A stretch of 64,000 nt of DNA from Methanosarcina sp. UBA5 (GTDB lineage Archaea; Halobacteriota; Methanosarcinia; Methanosarcinales; Methanosarcinaceae), in assembly GCF_002505485.1 (NCBI RefSeq), contig NZ_DAVG01000017.1, positions 1 through 64,000 on the forward strand. The letters are read 5' to 3'. The position numbers and the translations under genes were made by a program. Position 1 is the stretch's first letter. Each line of letters begins with the position of its first letter. The notes under the pieces were generated by a model that searched no databases, had not been told where the DNA came from, and worked only from the letters and a program-made list of their open reading frames with translations. Positions 53,921 to 63,579 of this stretch are shown here, one piece after another.

Positions 53921-56113
53921 ATGGGACGAAGGAAGAAGATGGTCGAGCGCGTAACGACGCTCATGAATGAACCGACAAAGATCAGAAACATCGGGATTGT
54001 TGCGCACATTGACCACGGAAAGACTACATTATCGGACAACCTGTTAGCCGGCGCCGGCATGATTTCTAAGGAACTTGCAGGCAGACAGTTATTCATGGAT
54101 TCCGACGAAGAGGAACAGGCAAGAGGTATCACTATTGATGCTTCTAACGTTTCTATGGTTCACACTTTTGATAATGAAGACTACCTGATCAACTTGATCG
54201 ATACTCCCGGACACGTTGACTTCGGTGGGGACGTCACTCGTGCCATGAGGGCTGTGGACGGGGCTGTTGTTGTCGTGGATGCAGTCGAAGGTACAATGCC
54301 CCAGACCGAGACCGTGCTGAGGCAGGCACTCAGGGAACATGTTAGACCCGTACTTTTCGTTAACAAGGTCGACAGGCTGATCAATGAACTACAGGTTGAT
54401 TCTCAGGAAATGCAGGTTCGTCTCGGAAAAGTCATTGATCACGTGAACAAGCTCATCAAGAACATGAACCCTGAAAAATACAAGGAAGGCTGGAGAGTCG
54501 ATGCTGCAGCCGGAACTGTTGCTTTTGGGTCAGCTCTTTACAATTGGGCAATCAGTGTGCCCATGATGAAGAAAACCGGGGTCTCTTTTAAGGATGTATA
54601 TGATTACTGTAAAGTCGGAGACATGAAGTCCCTGGCACAAAAGTGCCCGCTGCACGAAGCTGTTCTTGATATGGTTATTCACTTCCTGCCAAATCCTCTT
54701 GAAGCCCAGAAGGACAGGGTAAAGGTAATCTGGCATGGGGACGAGGACTCAGAAATCGGAAAGTCAATGACCCATGCAAATGCAGACGGAGATCTTGCGT
54801 TCATGGTAACTGACATTTCAGTTGACCCTCACGCAGGTGAAGTTGCAACAGGAAGATTATTCAGCGGTTCTTTTAGCCGTGGTATGGAGGTCTTTACCTC
54901 AGGAACTGCAAAGAAGAGCAGAGTCCAGCAGGTCAGTATCTTCATGGGTCCAGAAAGGCTTGAAGTAGACAAAATTCCTGCAGGAAACATTGCCGCAGTT
55001 ACTGGTCTGAAAGATGCAATAGTAGGATCTACAGTAACAACCCTTGAGGGTATGGCATCTTTCGAAAGCATAAGGCATGTAAGCGAACCTGTGGTGACTG
55101 TAGCTGTTGAAGCAAAGCACACAAAAGATCTGCCTAAACTAATTGAGGTACTCAGACAGGTTGCAAAGGAAGACCCGACTCTTCAGATTACTCTTGACGA
55201 GGAAACCGGGGAACACCTTATGGCAGGAATGGGAGAACTTCACCTTGAGGTTATTGCCCACAGGATCGAAAGGGATAAGAATGTGGAAATCACCACAAGC
55301 AAGCCAATTGTCGTTTACAGGGAAACCATTAAGAAAAGGATTGAGCCTGTGGAAGGAAAATCCCCGAACAGGCACAACAGGTTCTACATCTTTGTGGAGC
55401 CCCTTGACACCGAGATTGTCAGCCAGATCAAGTCCGGCGATATCAGCATGAATCTGCCTGAACTTGAACGCAGACAGAAGCTCATGGATCTCGGAATGGA
55501 CAAAGAAGAAGCAAAAGGCATTGTTGGGATCTTCAATTCCAATATCTTCATTGATATGACCAAAGGTATCCAGTACCTGAATGAGACAATGGAACTCATA
55601 CTTGATGGGTTTGAGGAAGTTATGCGTGCAGGCCCACTAACAAGGGAACCCGTGGCAAATGTGAAATGCGTGCTTGTAGATGCCAAGCTTCACGAAGACG
55701 CGATTCACAGAGGTCCTGCCCAGGTTATTCCTGCTTCAAGGCAGGCCATTCAGGCAGGCATGCTTATGGCAGATGACACCCTGCTCGAGCCTTATCAGAA
55801 GGTTTTTGTTCAGGTGCCCCAGCTTTTGATGGGTGGTGCAACAAAGGAACTGCAGGGACGCCGTGGAATTATTCTTAATATGAGTACGGAAGGAGACCTG
55901 GCAATTATCGAGGCCAGAGTACCTGTAGCTGAGATGTTCGGATTTGCTGGTGAGATCAGGTCTGCAACTGAAGGACGTGCTATGTGGAGCACCGAATTCG
56001 GAGGCTTTGACATTGTGCCAACCAGCATCCAGAACGAAATTGTGGGCCAGATTAGAGAAAGGAAGGGCCTGAAGAAAGAACTGCCCAAAGCTTCGGACTT
56101 CCTTTCAATGTAA
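53921..56113 (+). CDS. fusA: Translation elongation factor aEF-2
   Basis: 730 residues, the GTPase that moves tRNA and mRNA through the ribosome. P-loop AHIDHGKT (28-35), DTPGH and NKVD are intact. The switch I region EEQARGITIDAS is present. Near the C-terminus DAIHRGPAQVIPASRQ carries H596, the residue modified to diphthamide. The ATG at 53921 follows AAAGGTATTA. A terminator-like hairpin sits immediately after the stop. Transcription of tuf is probably separate. Confidence 0.97.
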   Translation: MGRRKKMVERVTTLMNEPTKIRNIGIVAHIDHGKTTLSDNLLAGAGMISKELAGRQLFMDSDEEEQARGITIDASNVSMVHTFDNEDYLINLIDTPGHVDFGGDVTRAMRAVDGAVVVVDAVEGTMPQTETVLRQALREHVRPVLFVNKVDRLINELQVDSQEMQVRLGKVIDHVNKLIKNMNPEKYKEGWRVDAAAGTVAFGSALYNWAISVPMMKKTGVSFKDVYDYCKVGDMKSLAQKCPLHEAVLDMVIHFLPNPLEAQKDRVKVIWHGDEDSEIGKSMTHANADGDLAFMVTDISVDPHAGEVATGRLFSGSFSRGMEVFTSGTAKKSRVQQVSIFMGPERLEVDKIPAGNIAAVTGLKDAIVGSTVTTLEGMASFESIRHVSEPVVTVAVEAKHTKDLPKLIEVLRQVAKEDPTLQITLDEETGEHLMAGMGELHLEVIAHRIERDKNVEITTSKPIVVYRETIKKRIEPVEGKSPNRHNRFYIFVEPLDTEIVSQIKSGDISMNLPELERRQKLMDLGMDKEEAKGIVGIFNSNIFIDMTKGIQYLNETMELILDGFEEVMRAGPLTREPVANVKCVLVDAKLHEDAIHRGPAQVIPASRQAIQAGMLMADDTLLEPYQKVFVQVPQLLMGGATKELQGRRGIILNMSTEGDLAIIEARVPVAEMFGFAGEIRSATEGRAMWSTEFGGFDIVPTSIQNEIVGQIRERKGLKKELPKASDFLSM

Positions 56114-56131
56114 GCGGAATCTTCCGCTTTT
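56113..56131 (+). terminator. Hairpin and T-run after fusA
   Basis: AGCGGAA (56113-56119) pairs with TTCCGCT (56122-56128), followed at once by TTTTTCC. The first arm base overlaps the fusA stop codon. Good intrinsic-terminator shape. Confidence 0.65.
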
Positions 56132-56184
56132 TCCTTAATATTACTATGGATATACCTATCCTCAGACAGGATAGATAAGAGCAC

Positions 56185-56225
56185 CCGGACCGATCTGGAA
56201 GGGAAGAGTATCCCTATCGGTTCGG
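56185..56225 (+). ncRNA. Foldable RNA element between fusA and tuf (candidate)
   Basis: CCGGACCGAT (56185-56194) and ATCGGTTCGG (56216-56225) pair at nine of ten positions. Inside, AGGGA and TCCCT pair across AGAGTA. Smaller hairpins flank it (CTATCCT/AGGATAG, 56156-56173). The 340-bp gap could be a leader or a free RNA. Confidence 0.4.
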
Positions 56226-56457
56226 CCAATCGGAAAGCTTTAAAATAAGGTATACCTATATTGGGGAAAGCAGTCCAGACCACTGGAAATTTATAGAGTG
56301 GCGGTTCAAGAAAGAGTCCGAAAAGGGAAAACTGACAATATTGATAGAGCAAAAGATGTAGAAGTGAGTGAATCAATATTGAGATCCGCCCCTAATCTTA
56401 ATATAGTAAATATTTGATATACGGATGAAACTCATCGAATTACAGGAGAATTAGAAT

Positions 56458-57726
56458 ATGGCATCAGATAAACCACACCTGAATTTAGCAGTGATTGGTC
56501 ACATTGACCACGGAAAATCTACATTCGTAGGACGCTTAATGTTCGATGCAGGAGCTGTAGCTCCACATATCATCGAGAAGTTTAGAGAAGAAGCAAAGCA
56601 GAAGGGTAAGGAATCTTTCGCCTTCGCATGGGTTATGGACTCTCTTAAGGAAGAGCGTGAAAGAGGTATTACAATTGACATCGCTCACAAGAGATTCGAT
56701 ACAGACAAATTCTACTTTACAGTTGTAGATTGCCCAGGCCACCGTGACTTTGTAAAGAACATGATCACAGGTGCTTCCCAGGCTGACGCTGCTGTCCTCG
56801 TTGTCGCAGCTCCTGATGGTGTCATGGCCCAGACCAAGGAACACATCTTCCTTTCCAGAACTCTTGGTATTAACCAGCTGATTGTCGCAATCAACAAGAT
56901 GGATGCAGTAGAATACAGCGAAGCCAGGTACAAGGAAGTCGTGGAACAGGTATCCGGTATTCTTAAAATGATCGGGTACAAGCCAAGCGAAATCCCCTTC
57001 ATTCCAACCTCTGCATTCTACGGTGACAATATCGTCAAACTCAGTGACAAGACACCCTGGTACAAGGGTCCATCCATTATGGACTCTCTCAACAGCCTCA
57101 AGGAACCATCAAAACCATCCAATCTTCCGCTCAGGGTCCCTGTGGAAGACGCATATACAATTTCCGGTATCGGAACTGTACCCGTAGGCAGAGTTGAAAC
57201 AGGTATTATGAAGAAGGGAGACAAGGTCGTCTTCATGCCAGGCGGAGCAACAGGTGAAGTTAAATCCATTGAGATGCACCATGAAGAAATTCCACAGGCT
57301 CTTCCAGGAGACAACATCGGCTGGAACGTTCGTGGTATCGGCAAGGCCGATGTCCGCAGAGGCGACGTTTGTGGTCATGTTGACAACCCACCAAAAGTAG
57401 CTGATACGTTTGTAGGACAGATTGTTGTTCTGCAGCACCCCTCCGCAATCACTGCCGGATACACCCCTGTTTTCCACGCCCACACCTCCCAGATTGCATG
57501 CCAGCTGATTGAGCTTAACAAGAAGCTGGACCCGAAGACTGGGCAGGTAAAGGAAGAAAACCCAACCTTCCTTAAGGCCGGAGACGCAGCAATCGTTACC
57601 ATCAAACCGACAAAACCGATGGTTATCGAACCAGTAAAAGAAATTCCACAGCTCGGCAGGTTCGCTATCCGTGATATGGGTATGACCATCGCCGCCGGCA
57701 TGTGCATGAGTGTTAAGCAGAAATAA
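56458..57726 (+). CDS. tuf: Translation elongation factor aEF-1alpha
   Basis: 422 residues. The GTPase carries aminoacyl-tRNA to the A site. GHIDHGKST (14-22), DCPGHRDFVKNMITGASQADAA and NKMDA are intact; domains 2 and 3 follow with PVGRVETG and FAIRDMGMTIAAG. The ATG at 56458 has GGAGAATTAGAAT upstream; a TATA-like TAAATATTTG near 56407 gives it its own promoter with a leader of about 20 bases. uS10 follows 36 bp later, an arrangement conserved in archaea. Confidence 0.98.
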   Translation: MASDKPHLNLAVIGHIDHGKSTFVGRLMFDAGAVAPHIIEKFREEAKQKGKESFAFAWVMDSLKEERERGITIDIAHKRFDTDKFYFTVVDCPGHRDFVKNMITGASQADAAVLVVAAPDGVMAQTKEHIFLSRTLGINQLIVAINKMDAVEYSEARYKEVVEQVSGILKMIGYKPSEIPFIPTSAFYGDNIVKLSDKTPWYKGPSIMDSLNSLKEPSKPSNLPLRVPVEDAYTISGIGTVPVGRVETGIMKKGDKVVFMPGGATGEVKSIEMHHEEIPQALPGDNIGWNVRGIGKADVRRGDVCGHVDNPPKVADTFVGQIVVLQHPSAITAGYTPVFHAHTSQIACQLIELNKKLDPKTGQVKEENPTFLKAGDAAIVTIKPTKPMVIEPVKEIPQLGRFAIRDMGMTIAAGMCMSVKQK

Positions 57727-58071
<345 letters not shown>

Positions 58072-58297
58072 TCGAGAAAAGAGACAGGCTACAGAAATCC
58101 TCTGTACCCGGTCTTGCAAACTTCTTTTTCACTTCTTTACTTTAAAATAACTTATTGCTTCATCATAAATTTATGAGGAATCTGCCGGCGGCCGTCAATT
58201 CAGACGCTCTTTCCGCCAGCGTTTCTGCAAATTTTGTCTTCTTATAAATATGGCCTTACGTAGATGTGATCTTGCAGATACAATATCCTCAATAGCA

Positions 58298-58373
58298 TCT
58301 TCTTTTAACTTCTTTCACCTCTTTCATCTTCTTTTACCTCTTTCATTTTCTCACTTTCTTTTACCCTCTGTTT
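58298..58373 (+). terminator. Polypyrimidine termination tract after uS10
   Basis: Seventy-five bases almost only T and C with some A, containing the direct repeat ACCTCTTTCAT twice. In the + strand transcript it is U-rich, a likely 3'-end region for the tuf-uS10 unit. Confidence 0.5.
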
Positions 58374-58403
58374 ATAGATCTGACCTTTGAAATGATATGA
58401 TCC

Positions 58404-59909
58404 TCAAAAACGGCGTTCTACTGTGTAAGAGATAGGTTTCGTACCTTTTGCAGGGACCATTACTCTGAATTCGATCGTAGAAGCATCAATTTTTTCGTAG
58501 TTATCCGAGCTTTCCAGAATCTTCCACTGTCCGAAAAGGTGTTCCACGACAGTAACGGCCTGAGCTTCAGACTTACTGTTATTAAGTTCGATTTGGTAGG
58601 TAGCCCGCTCCACTTTATCACTTATGCGCTGGTAATCAGTTTCGTTTCGCCTTGCAGTAAGATCAAAAGCCGAACCAACAGTCACTCTTAGTTCCCCGGC
58701 TTCTGGAGTATGTTTTATCCGATCTTCCCCAAGGAACTGAAGCCCTCCTGAAGAATTAGCACTATAAACTCTTATGATCCCTGCTGGTAGAGGCATCCCA
58801 AGCCCGTTTTCTTTTGAGTTTTTAAGAGTAAGGTAAGCCAGGACTTTCTCGTTCAGAGAACTGTCGTAGATTAGCCTCTTTTCAATAGGTACTGAATCGG
58901 CAGACAGCAAAGAGATCTGCTTTGCCTGGTTATTTTCTAGGGTTGCCGGGTTTTCAAGAGTATAAAGATGATACTCAAAAAGAGCTTCTTCGGTAAACGT
59001 TGTCTGCGAGACAGCTTCGCTTGCTATGGTTTTTCCTTCCATACGCGGAGTCACGGGCTGGGAAACGCGGTTTATCTGGCCTGAAACGAGTTTCACGTCT
59101 GCTTTTCTAAAGGTCATTCCTGCTCTATTGTCAATGTTAACCCAGCCCCTAAGGTCGGCTTCGGTATTCTCCGCATTACTTATCAGGACATAAGCCGCTT
59201 CCCAGCTTATACCGCCTGTCAGGTAGGAAATCATAAGCTCCCGGGTTCCGGATACCGGAGAATAAATCTGCCAGACGAGCGCAGGCTTTATAGAAAGTCC
59301 CGACGAATCTGCAAGTTCGATTTTTGAAAAAGCCTCAAGTACTACAACTTTTTTTGCCTCGGTTTCAAGGACAACGCCATTTCCTATATGACTTAACAGT
59401 ACACCTGTGTACGTTTTACCTTTTATGTCAGTTACATTAACTTCCCTGCCAAGGTATTTCTCAAGCAGGCTCGAACTATTCAGAAGGTCGTATTCGTAGT
59501 TTTGCTCAAGCAGAACGGTGTCCTTATTTTCAGGGTCCTCAATTATAACAGAAGTCGGGTCGATTCCGGAAGGAATATCTGTGTATTTAACCTGATTGAC
59601 CCCGTTCTGTAGCTCAATCTCTCGCCTTTCTTTCACAAGAGCAATTTCCTGCTCATAAATTGTAATATCCAGATTCTTTGAACCCTCGATTATTTGTTGG
59701 GTCAAATTTCCTGCAGTCCAGGAGGTCACGGTGTTCGGAGACTTGATTACTGTTTCAATTCCAGGGCTGGTGTCAATTCCGCTCGTATTATTTCCGGGCT
59801 CGTATTCCTGAGCCAGAACTCCCATACTCTGGGGAATCCAGGTTAAAAAAAGCAGTGTTCCCCCAATAAATCCCAGTGTAAGCCAGAAGAAAAGTTTCTT
59901 TACTCCCAT
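58404..59909 (-). CDS. Secreted DUF4139 family protein
   Basis: 501 residues. An N-terminal signal-anchor (about 5-30, LFFWLTLGFIGGTLLFLTW) precedes an extracellular region. DUF4139 domain in the C-terminal half: SGTRELMISYLTGGISWEAAYVLI, NNRAGMTF-like (IDNRAGMTFRKADVKLV), VTVVEHLFGQWKILESS and the end VPAKGTKPISYTVERRF. Function unknown, typical of mucoidy-inhibitor A-like proteins. No Shine-Dalgarno; the TATA element about 24 bases upstream implies a leaderless mRNA. Convergent with uS10 over a 330-bp gap. Confidence 0.88.
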   Translation of the reverse strand: MGVKKLFFWLTLGFIGGTLLFLTWIPQSMGVLAQEYEPGNNTSGIDTSPGIETVIKSPNTVTSWTAGNLTQQIIEGSKNLDITIYEQEIALVKERREIELQNGVNQVKYTDIPSGIDPTSVIIEDPENKDTVLLEQNYEYDLLNSSSLLEKYLGREVNVTDIKGKTYTGVLLSHIGNGVVLETEAKKVVVLEAFSKIELADSSGLSIKPALVWQIYSPVSGTRELMISYLTGGISWEAAYVLISNAENTEADLRGWVNIDNRAGMTFRKADVKLVSGQINRVSQPVTPRMEGKTIASEAVSQTTFTEEALFEYHLYTLENPATLENNQAKQISLLSADSVPIEKRLIYDSSLNEKVLAYLTLKNSKENGLGMPLPAGIIRVYSANSSGGLQFLGEDRIKHTPEAGELRVTVGSAFDLTARRNETDYQRISDKVERATYQIELNNSKSEAQAVTVVEHLFGQWKILESSDNYEKIDASTIEFRVMVPAKGTKPISYTVERRF

Positions 59910-59928
59910 ACTGTTAATTTGATTCAGA

Positions 59929-59938
59929 TTTATATATG
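59929..59938 (-). promoter_or_regulatory. TATA box of the DUF4139 gene (leaderless)
   Basis: CATATATAAA on the minus strand is centred about 24 bases before ATG 59909. Confidence 0.55.
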
Positions 59939-60157
59939 TGATTTTATTGAGAATTTAGGAAAAGTAATGACTAAAAGAAGCTCAAATTTTCAGAGATTCT
60001 CAAAAAGAAAGTTTTAAACGAGCTTAATTGAAAAATAGAAAATAAAATAGATAATTTAAAGTTATTATTAGTAAAAATTTACAGGTTTTTTTGTAATATC
60101 TTAACTATCAGTAATCTATTCTGCAAGCATCTAAAAATAGGAACAAGATTAGTTATT

Positions 60158-60556
60158 TTACTTTAACAATTTTAACGCATCCCTGCAAGCTGCTACGGCA
60201 GGTGCCCCTGAAGTTATGAAGATAACATCCATAAGCTCCAGAATTTCTTCTTTGGTAGCACCATTCTTGAGTGCACTCTGCATCTGCACAACAGTACACC
60301 TTTCACACTGCTTGGATGCAACGACTGCAAGAGCTACCAGGATTTTTGTTTTTGCGGGCAGGGCTCCATCTGACAGTAATTTTTTATTGCACCGATTATA
60401 TTTTTTAAGGGACTCGCTGTCAAGCTCTCCAAGAATCTCAAGGATATGAGGAGTAAAACCCAGTTTATCACTCATGCTCTCCAGTAACTCTTCATGTTCA
60501 AGGTCTCCATGCTCTTCGTGATGTCCTTCACAACATCCTTCCCCACGTTCTTCCAT
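60158..60556 (-). CDS. AhpD-like carboxymuconolactone decarboxylase family protein
   Basis: 132 residues. All-helical AhpD fold with the redox pair C84-x2-C87 in SKQCERCTVVQM and a histidine-free GATKEEILELMDVI helix typical of the family. Members act as thiol peroxidase partners or disulfide carriers. The first 22 residues are rich in Glu, His and Cys (GCCEGHHEEHGDLEHE), an unusual metal-binding-looking leader. Start ATG 60556 has GGGGGTTAACAAAC upstream. Monocistronic. Confidence 0.88.
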   Translation of the reverse strand: MEERGEGCCEGHHEEHGDLEHEELLESMSDKLGFTPHILEILGELDSESLKKYNRCNKKLLSDGALPAKTKILVALAVVASKQCERCTVVQMQSALKNGATKEEILELMDVIFITSGAPAVAACRDALKLLK

Positions 60557-61091
60557 GTTTGTTAACCCCCATTGTAATTCAACTGGTTATTAGTATAATA
60601 GTAATATTATCTGTATATATCTATACCTAACAGTTGACATATTATTTTATGGAAAGTGATTACTTTCGATATATGAATAAGAATAAATGTATATTGTTCT
60701 CATATATATAAATTGGCCTTATATAAAACGTTTGTTAGTAACGATAGAAATAGTAAAGTAAGTTTGAAAGCCTTCCAGAGGAGAAAACTCATTTACGAAA
60801 CTACTACAAAAACTGCTACGAATATAGCAATTTCCCTGCTACTAACAAGAGAAATATAGTGCTTTATAGTAATTCCGAATTCGTCTCTTGTATATTATTG
60901 TCCTGATTATTTCATGCAATATTTAATGTTTAATCTGTTTTATGTTTGGATGTAAATAAAATGTGACTTTCGCACTTAATGTATGAAATCAAAGACAATA
61001 GCATTGTGCTAAAATTCGCTTTTTAAACGGTTTGGAGTTTAAAGCTTATCGACTTCCCATTTAGCCACATCTGAGCATTTAAGCATTAAGA
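60557..61091. other. AT-rich intergenic region left of the CRISPR array
   Basis: No gene. It should hold the promoter of the AhpD-like gene (TATA-like TATATATCTATA near 60615). Confidence 0.45.
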
Positions 61092-61492
61092 AGTTCAATA
61101 TCTATCGAGTTTTCAAGTTAATTGCAATTCAGCGGTTGTCAAAAAAGCAGTCATATAATAAGTTTCAATCTCTATCGAGTTTTCAAGTTAATTGCAATTT
61201 TATTTGGTTAAAAATATTAACCCGACCAAACACCAAGGATTTTTTGTATACCGAAGCGCAATACCCACTATACCAATAATTGCAATATCTATAATTGCAA
61301 TTTCAAGATTTTCCCCAATTTCGATCATGCCTTTCTTTTTGGAGTTCATCTATTAAAATCCTTTTCAATTTTTCCTTTATATGTTTCAATCTCTATTGAG
61401 TTTTCAAGTTAATTGCAATCATTCCCAGCATAATGAGGAATACTGCGATGTAAGGGTTTCAATCTCTATCGAGTTTTCAAGGCAATTGCAAT
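61092..61492 (-). CRISPR. Small orphan CRISPR array, four 37-nt repeats, degenerate
   Basis: Repeats at 61092-61128, 61162-61198, 61383-61419 and 61456-61492. On the minus strand the unit ends ATTGAAAC, the usual crRNA 5'-handle sequence, so transcription should run right to left. Two spacers are 33 and 36 nt; the 184-nt gap between repeats two and three has the length of three spacers with two lost repeats. Repeat one (leader-distal) has a decayed 3' end, as terminal repeats do; repeat four has two substitutions. No cas gene is in the window. Confidence 0.85.
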
Positions 61493-61942
<450 letters not shown>

Positions 61943-62425
61943 TTATTGTACTTCCCCAACAATCACGACGTAATTTTTCCCATACTTCTCGGCACATGCA
62001 GGACATGTAGTGTACCACATGTACAATTTTTTGATTTTCATACCTTTGCCTTTTGCGTAACTATCAAAATCCATGCACCACTTTCCTGTATCTTCGAAAG
62101 GCCCTTCATACACCTTGGTCAGAAACTTTCCGTTTAATGTAACGTTTTTGGCACCGTCTACTTCTTTATCAACAGCCAGATAAAGATCCATATTGCTTTC
62201 TGAAGTATGATCTGACAAGCAAAGCCAATCTGGCATTTGTGCTCCAGATTTCATAATTTTGTCTTTCATCCTCATTATTACCTCTCCAAAATTCAGAGGC
62301 ATGTAAAACTGTGTAGTAACCGAGTCCTTGATGAACCTTTTATTGTTCCATTCAAAGATTTTTCCATCCCAAGGATTTGGATCAAAACGAGGACAACATT
62401 CCTGAACTTGAACTTCGCTGCTCAT
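61943..62425 (-). CDS. GyrI-like/SOUL-type small-molecule-binding domain protein
   Basis: 160 residues. A short Cys-containing start (SSEVQVQECCPRFDPNPWDGK) is followed by a domain with FIKDSVTTQFYMPLNFGEVI, VNLTLNGKFLTKVYEGPFED-like strand-turn pattern (LNGKFLTKVYEGPFEDTGKW) and KGKGMKIKKLYMWYTTCPACAEKYG. The strand order resembles GyrI-like ligand-binding domains, which act as hydrolases or sensors. The CPAC motif near the end could be redox or metal active. The ATG at 62425 has a strong GGAGG upstream. Function unknown. Confidence 0.7.
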   Translation of the reverse strand: MSSEVQVQECCPRFDPNPWDGKIFEWNNKRFIKDSVTTQFYMPLNFGEVIMRMKDKIMKSGAQMPDWLCLSDHTSESNMDLYLAVDKEVDGAKNVTLNGKFLTKVYEGPFEDTGKWCMDFDSYAKGKGMKIKKLYMWYTTCPACAEKYGKNYVVIVGEVQ

Positions 62426-62942
62426 AATTTTCCTCCTATCTAAAAAATAGATCAATAAATTATCGGAAACTTTCAATTTAAATTTTGTTAATTAGAGATT
62501 ATCTTAAAAGAATCGAATATTGAGTGTATCTATTTTTCTGAGTGGACTTTTTACAATATTATAGCATTATATCGAATATAAGAAATGATATTTATTTTTT
62601 ATAGAGCCTATCCCATAACTCAAAACTTCTTCCCCAAATCTCGAATGAACTTTTAAGTTTATCTATTACTCACTGAATTTTCCCTTCAATAATGGCTTAA
62701 TTTTGGAATTGATGCACCAAATATACCCAATAGAAACTTAAAAATAAAACTTAAGTAGTAGGAAAACTAATAATGTCTGGGACAGGTCTAATTGTTTCAG
62801 CCTGTCCACTCAAGCCTGGGCGGGCCTGTTTCACCCGCCCACCTACCTTTTGCTTTTCTAAAACGCAGCTATCAATAGTGGTATCAGACGATCATTTTAG
62901 ATACTAAAAATATTAATCCAAAATTTGGTGGGTATAGTACGA
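62426..62942. other. Intergenic region with two GC-rich hairpins
   Basis: Divergent promoter space. AT-rich except for 62781-62845. TATA-like AAATATTAATCC at about 62907-62918 fits the gene at 62943. Confidence 0.45.
62781..62841 (+). other. Two consecutive GC-rich hairpins
   Basis: GACAGG (62781-62786) pairs with CCTGTC (62801-62806), and TGGGCGGG (62817-62824) pairs perfectly with CCCGCCCA (62834-62841) around a 9-nt loop. A T-rich stretch follows. They could terminate transcription or form a small RNA. Confidence 0.5.
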
Positions 62943-63302
62943 ATGAAAAAGAGTATTGAAAATGCTAATTTGGCTTTACCATACTTAGTGTACAGTGCTA
63001 AATGGAAGGAAACTTTAACTTATAAAGAGCTTGCTGGAAAAATAAACTCGCATCCTAGAGCACTGTCATATATGTTAGGGTATATTAGAGACGAAATTTG
63101 CAGGAAAAGAGAGTTACCCATGCTTAGTGTAATAGTCGTTAATAGTGAGACAAGGTTGCCTGGCGATGATTTCCTTCCAGAGGGCACTGCGAATTTGTCT
63201 AAGGAAGAGTATGAAGAGAAATTCATAGAGCTTCGAGACGAAGTTTTTAAATACTCAAAATGGGATGAGCTTTTAAAAGAGTTAGATTTGACTCCAATCT
63301 AA
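62943..63302 (+). CDS. Small protein with MGMT-like winged-helix fold (function unknown)
   Basis: 119 residues. KWKETLTYKELAGKINSHPRALSYMLGYIRDEI followed by MLSVIVVNSETRLPGDDF resembles the DNA-binding half of alkyltransferase-type proteins (a helix pair, then a short VVN...LPG motif), without an active-site PCHR. Such stand-alone or fused modules often occur in defence and restriction loci. The C-terminal 40 residues are acidic helix. ATG 62943 has GGTGGGTATAG upstream; a TTG six codons earlier is possible. It stands alone 1.4 kb from the CRISPR array. Confidence 0.6.
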   Translation: MKKSIENANLALPYLVYSAKWKETLTYKELAGKINSHPRALSYMLGYIRDEICRKRELPMLSVIVVNSETRLPGDDFLPEGTANLSKEEYEEKFIELRDEVFKYSKWDELLKELDLTPI

Positions 63303-63346
63303 AAATTGAACTCTTGCTTTTTTACATTCTCTTTTCATAGTTTCAT

Positions 63347-63577
63347 TTAGTCTCTGTTTTTGTTCTTAAGCTTCTCAAGCAGGTTCGATACTCTCTCTTT
63401 TGCATCCTCTGTCTCTTGTACATTTCTGGCAATGGTAATATCCAGAATATCTCCTTCTTTACTTTCTAGAGGCAATAAAAAAACAGGGATATTAATTTTA
63501 ATCTTCTCTTCATCCCTTACAAGCAAGACTGCAATATCATCTTCGATCCTGTCTAATGTAACTTTAAAATTCTCCAT
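63347..63577 (-). CDS. DUF3006 family protein
   Basis: 76 residues. Matches the DUF3006 pattern: KVTLDRIEDDIAVLLV, KINIPVFLLP, KEGDILDITIA, then an acidic helix with KERVSNLLEKL. This small beta-barrel is common next to extracellular MBL-fold/lamin-tail proteins. ATG 63577 is best because GGAGAGATG sits just upstream; ATG 63583 would overlap the stop of the preceding gene. It is coupled to the lamin-tail gene by overlapping ATGA. Confidence 0.85.
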   Translation of the reverse strand: MENFKVTLDRIEDDIAVLLVRDEEKIKINIPVFLLPLESKEGDILDITIARNVQETEDAKERVSNLLEKLKNKNRD

Positions 63578-63579
63578 AA

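Noticed and set aside
61260..61310. ATTGCAAT-containing stretch within the CRISPR gap, possible lost repeats
   Set aside because: Only short matches; too degenerate to call as repeats, though the spacing suggests two were there.
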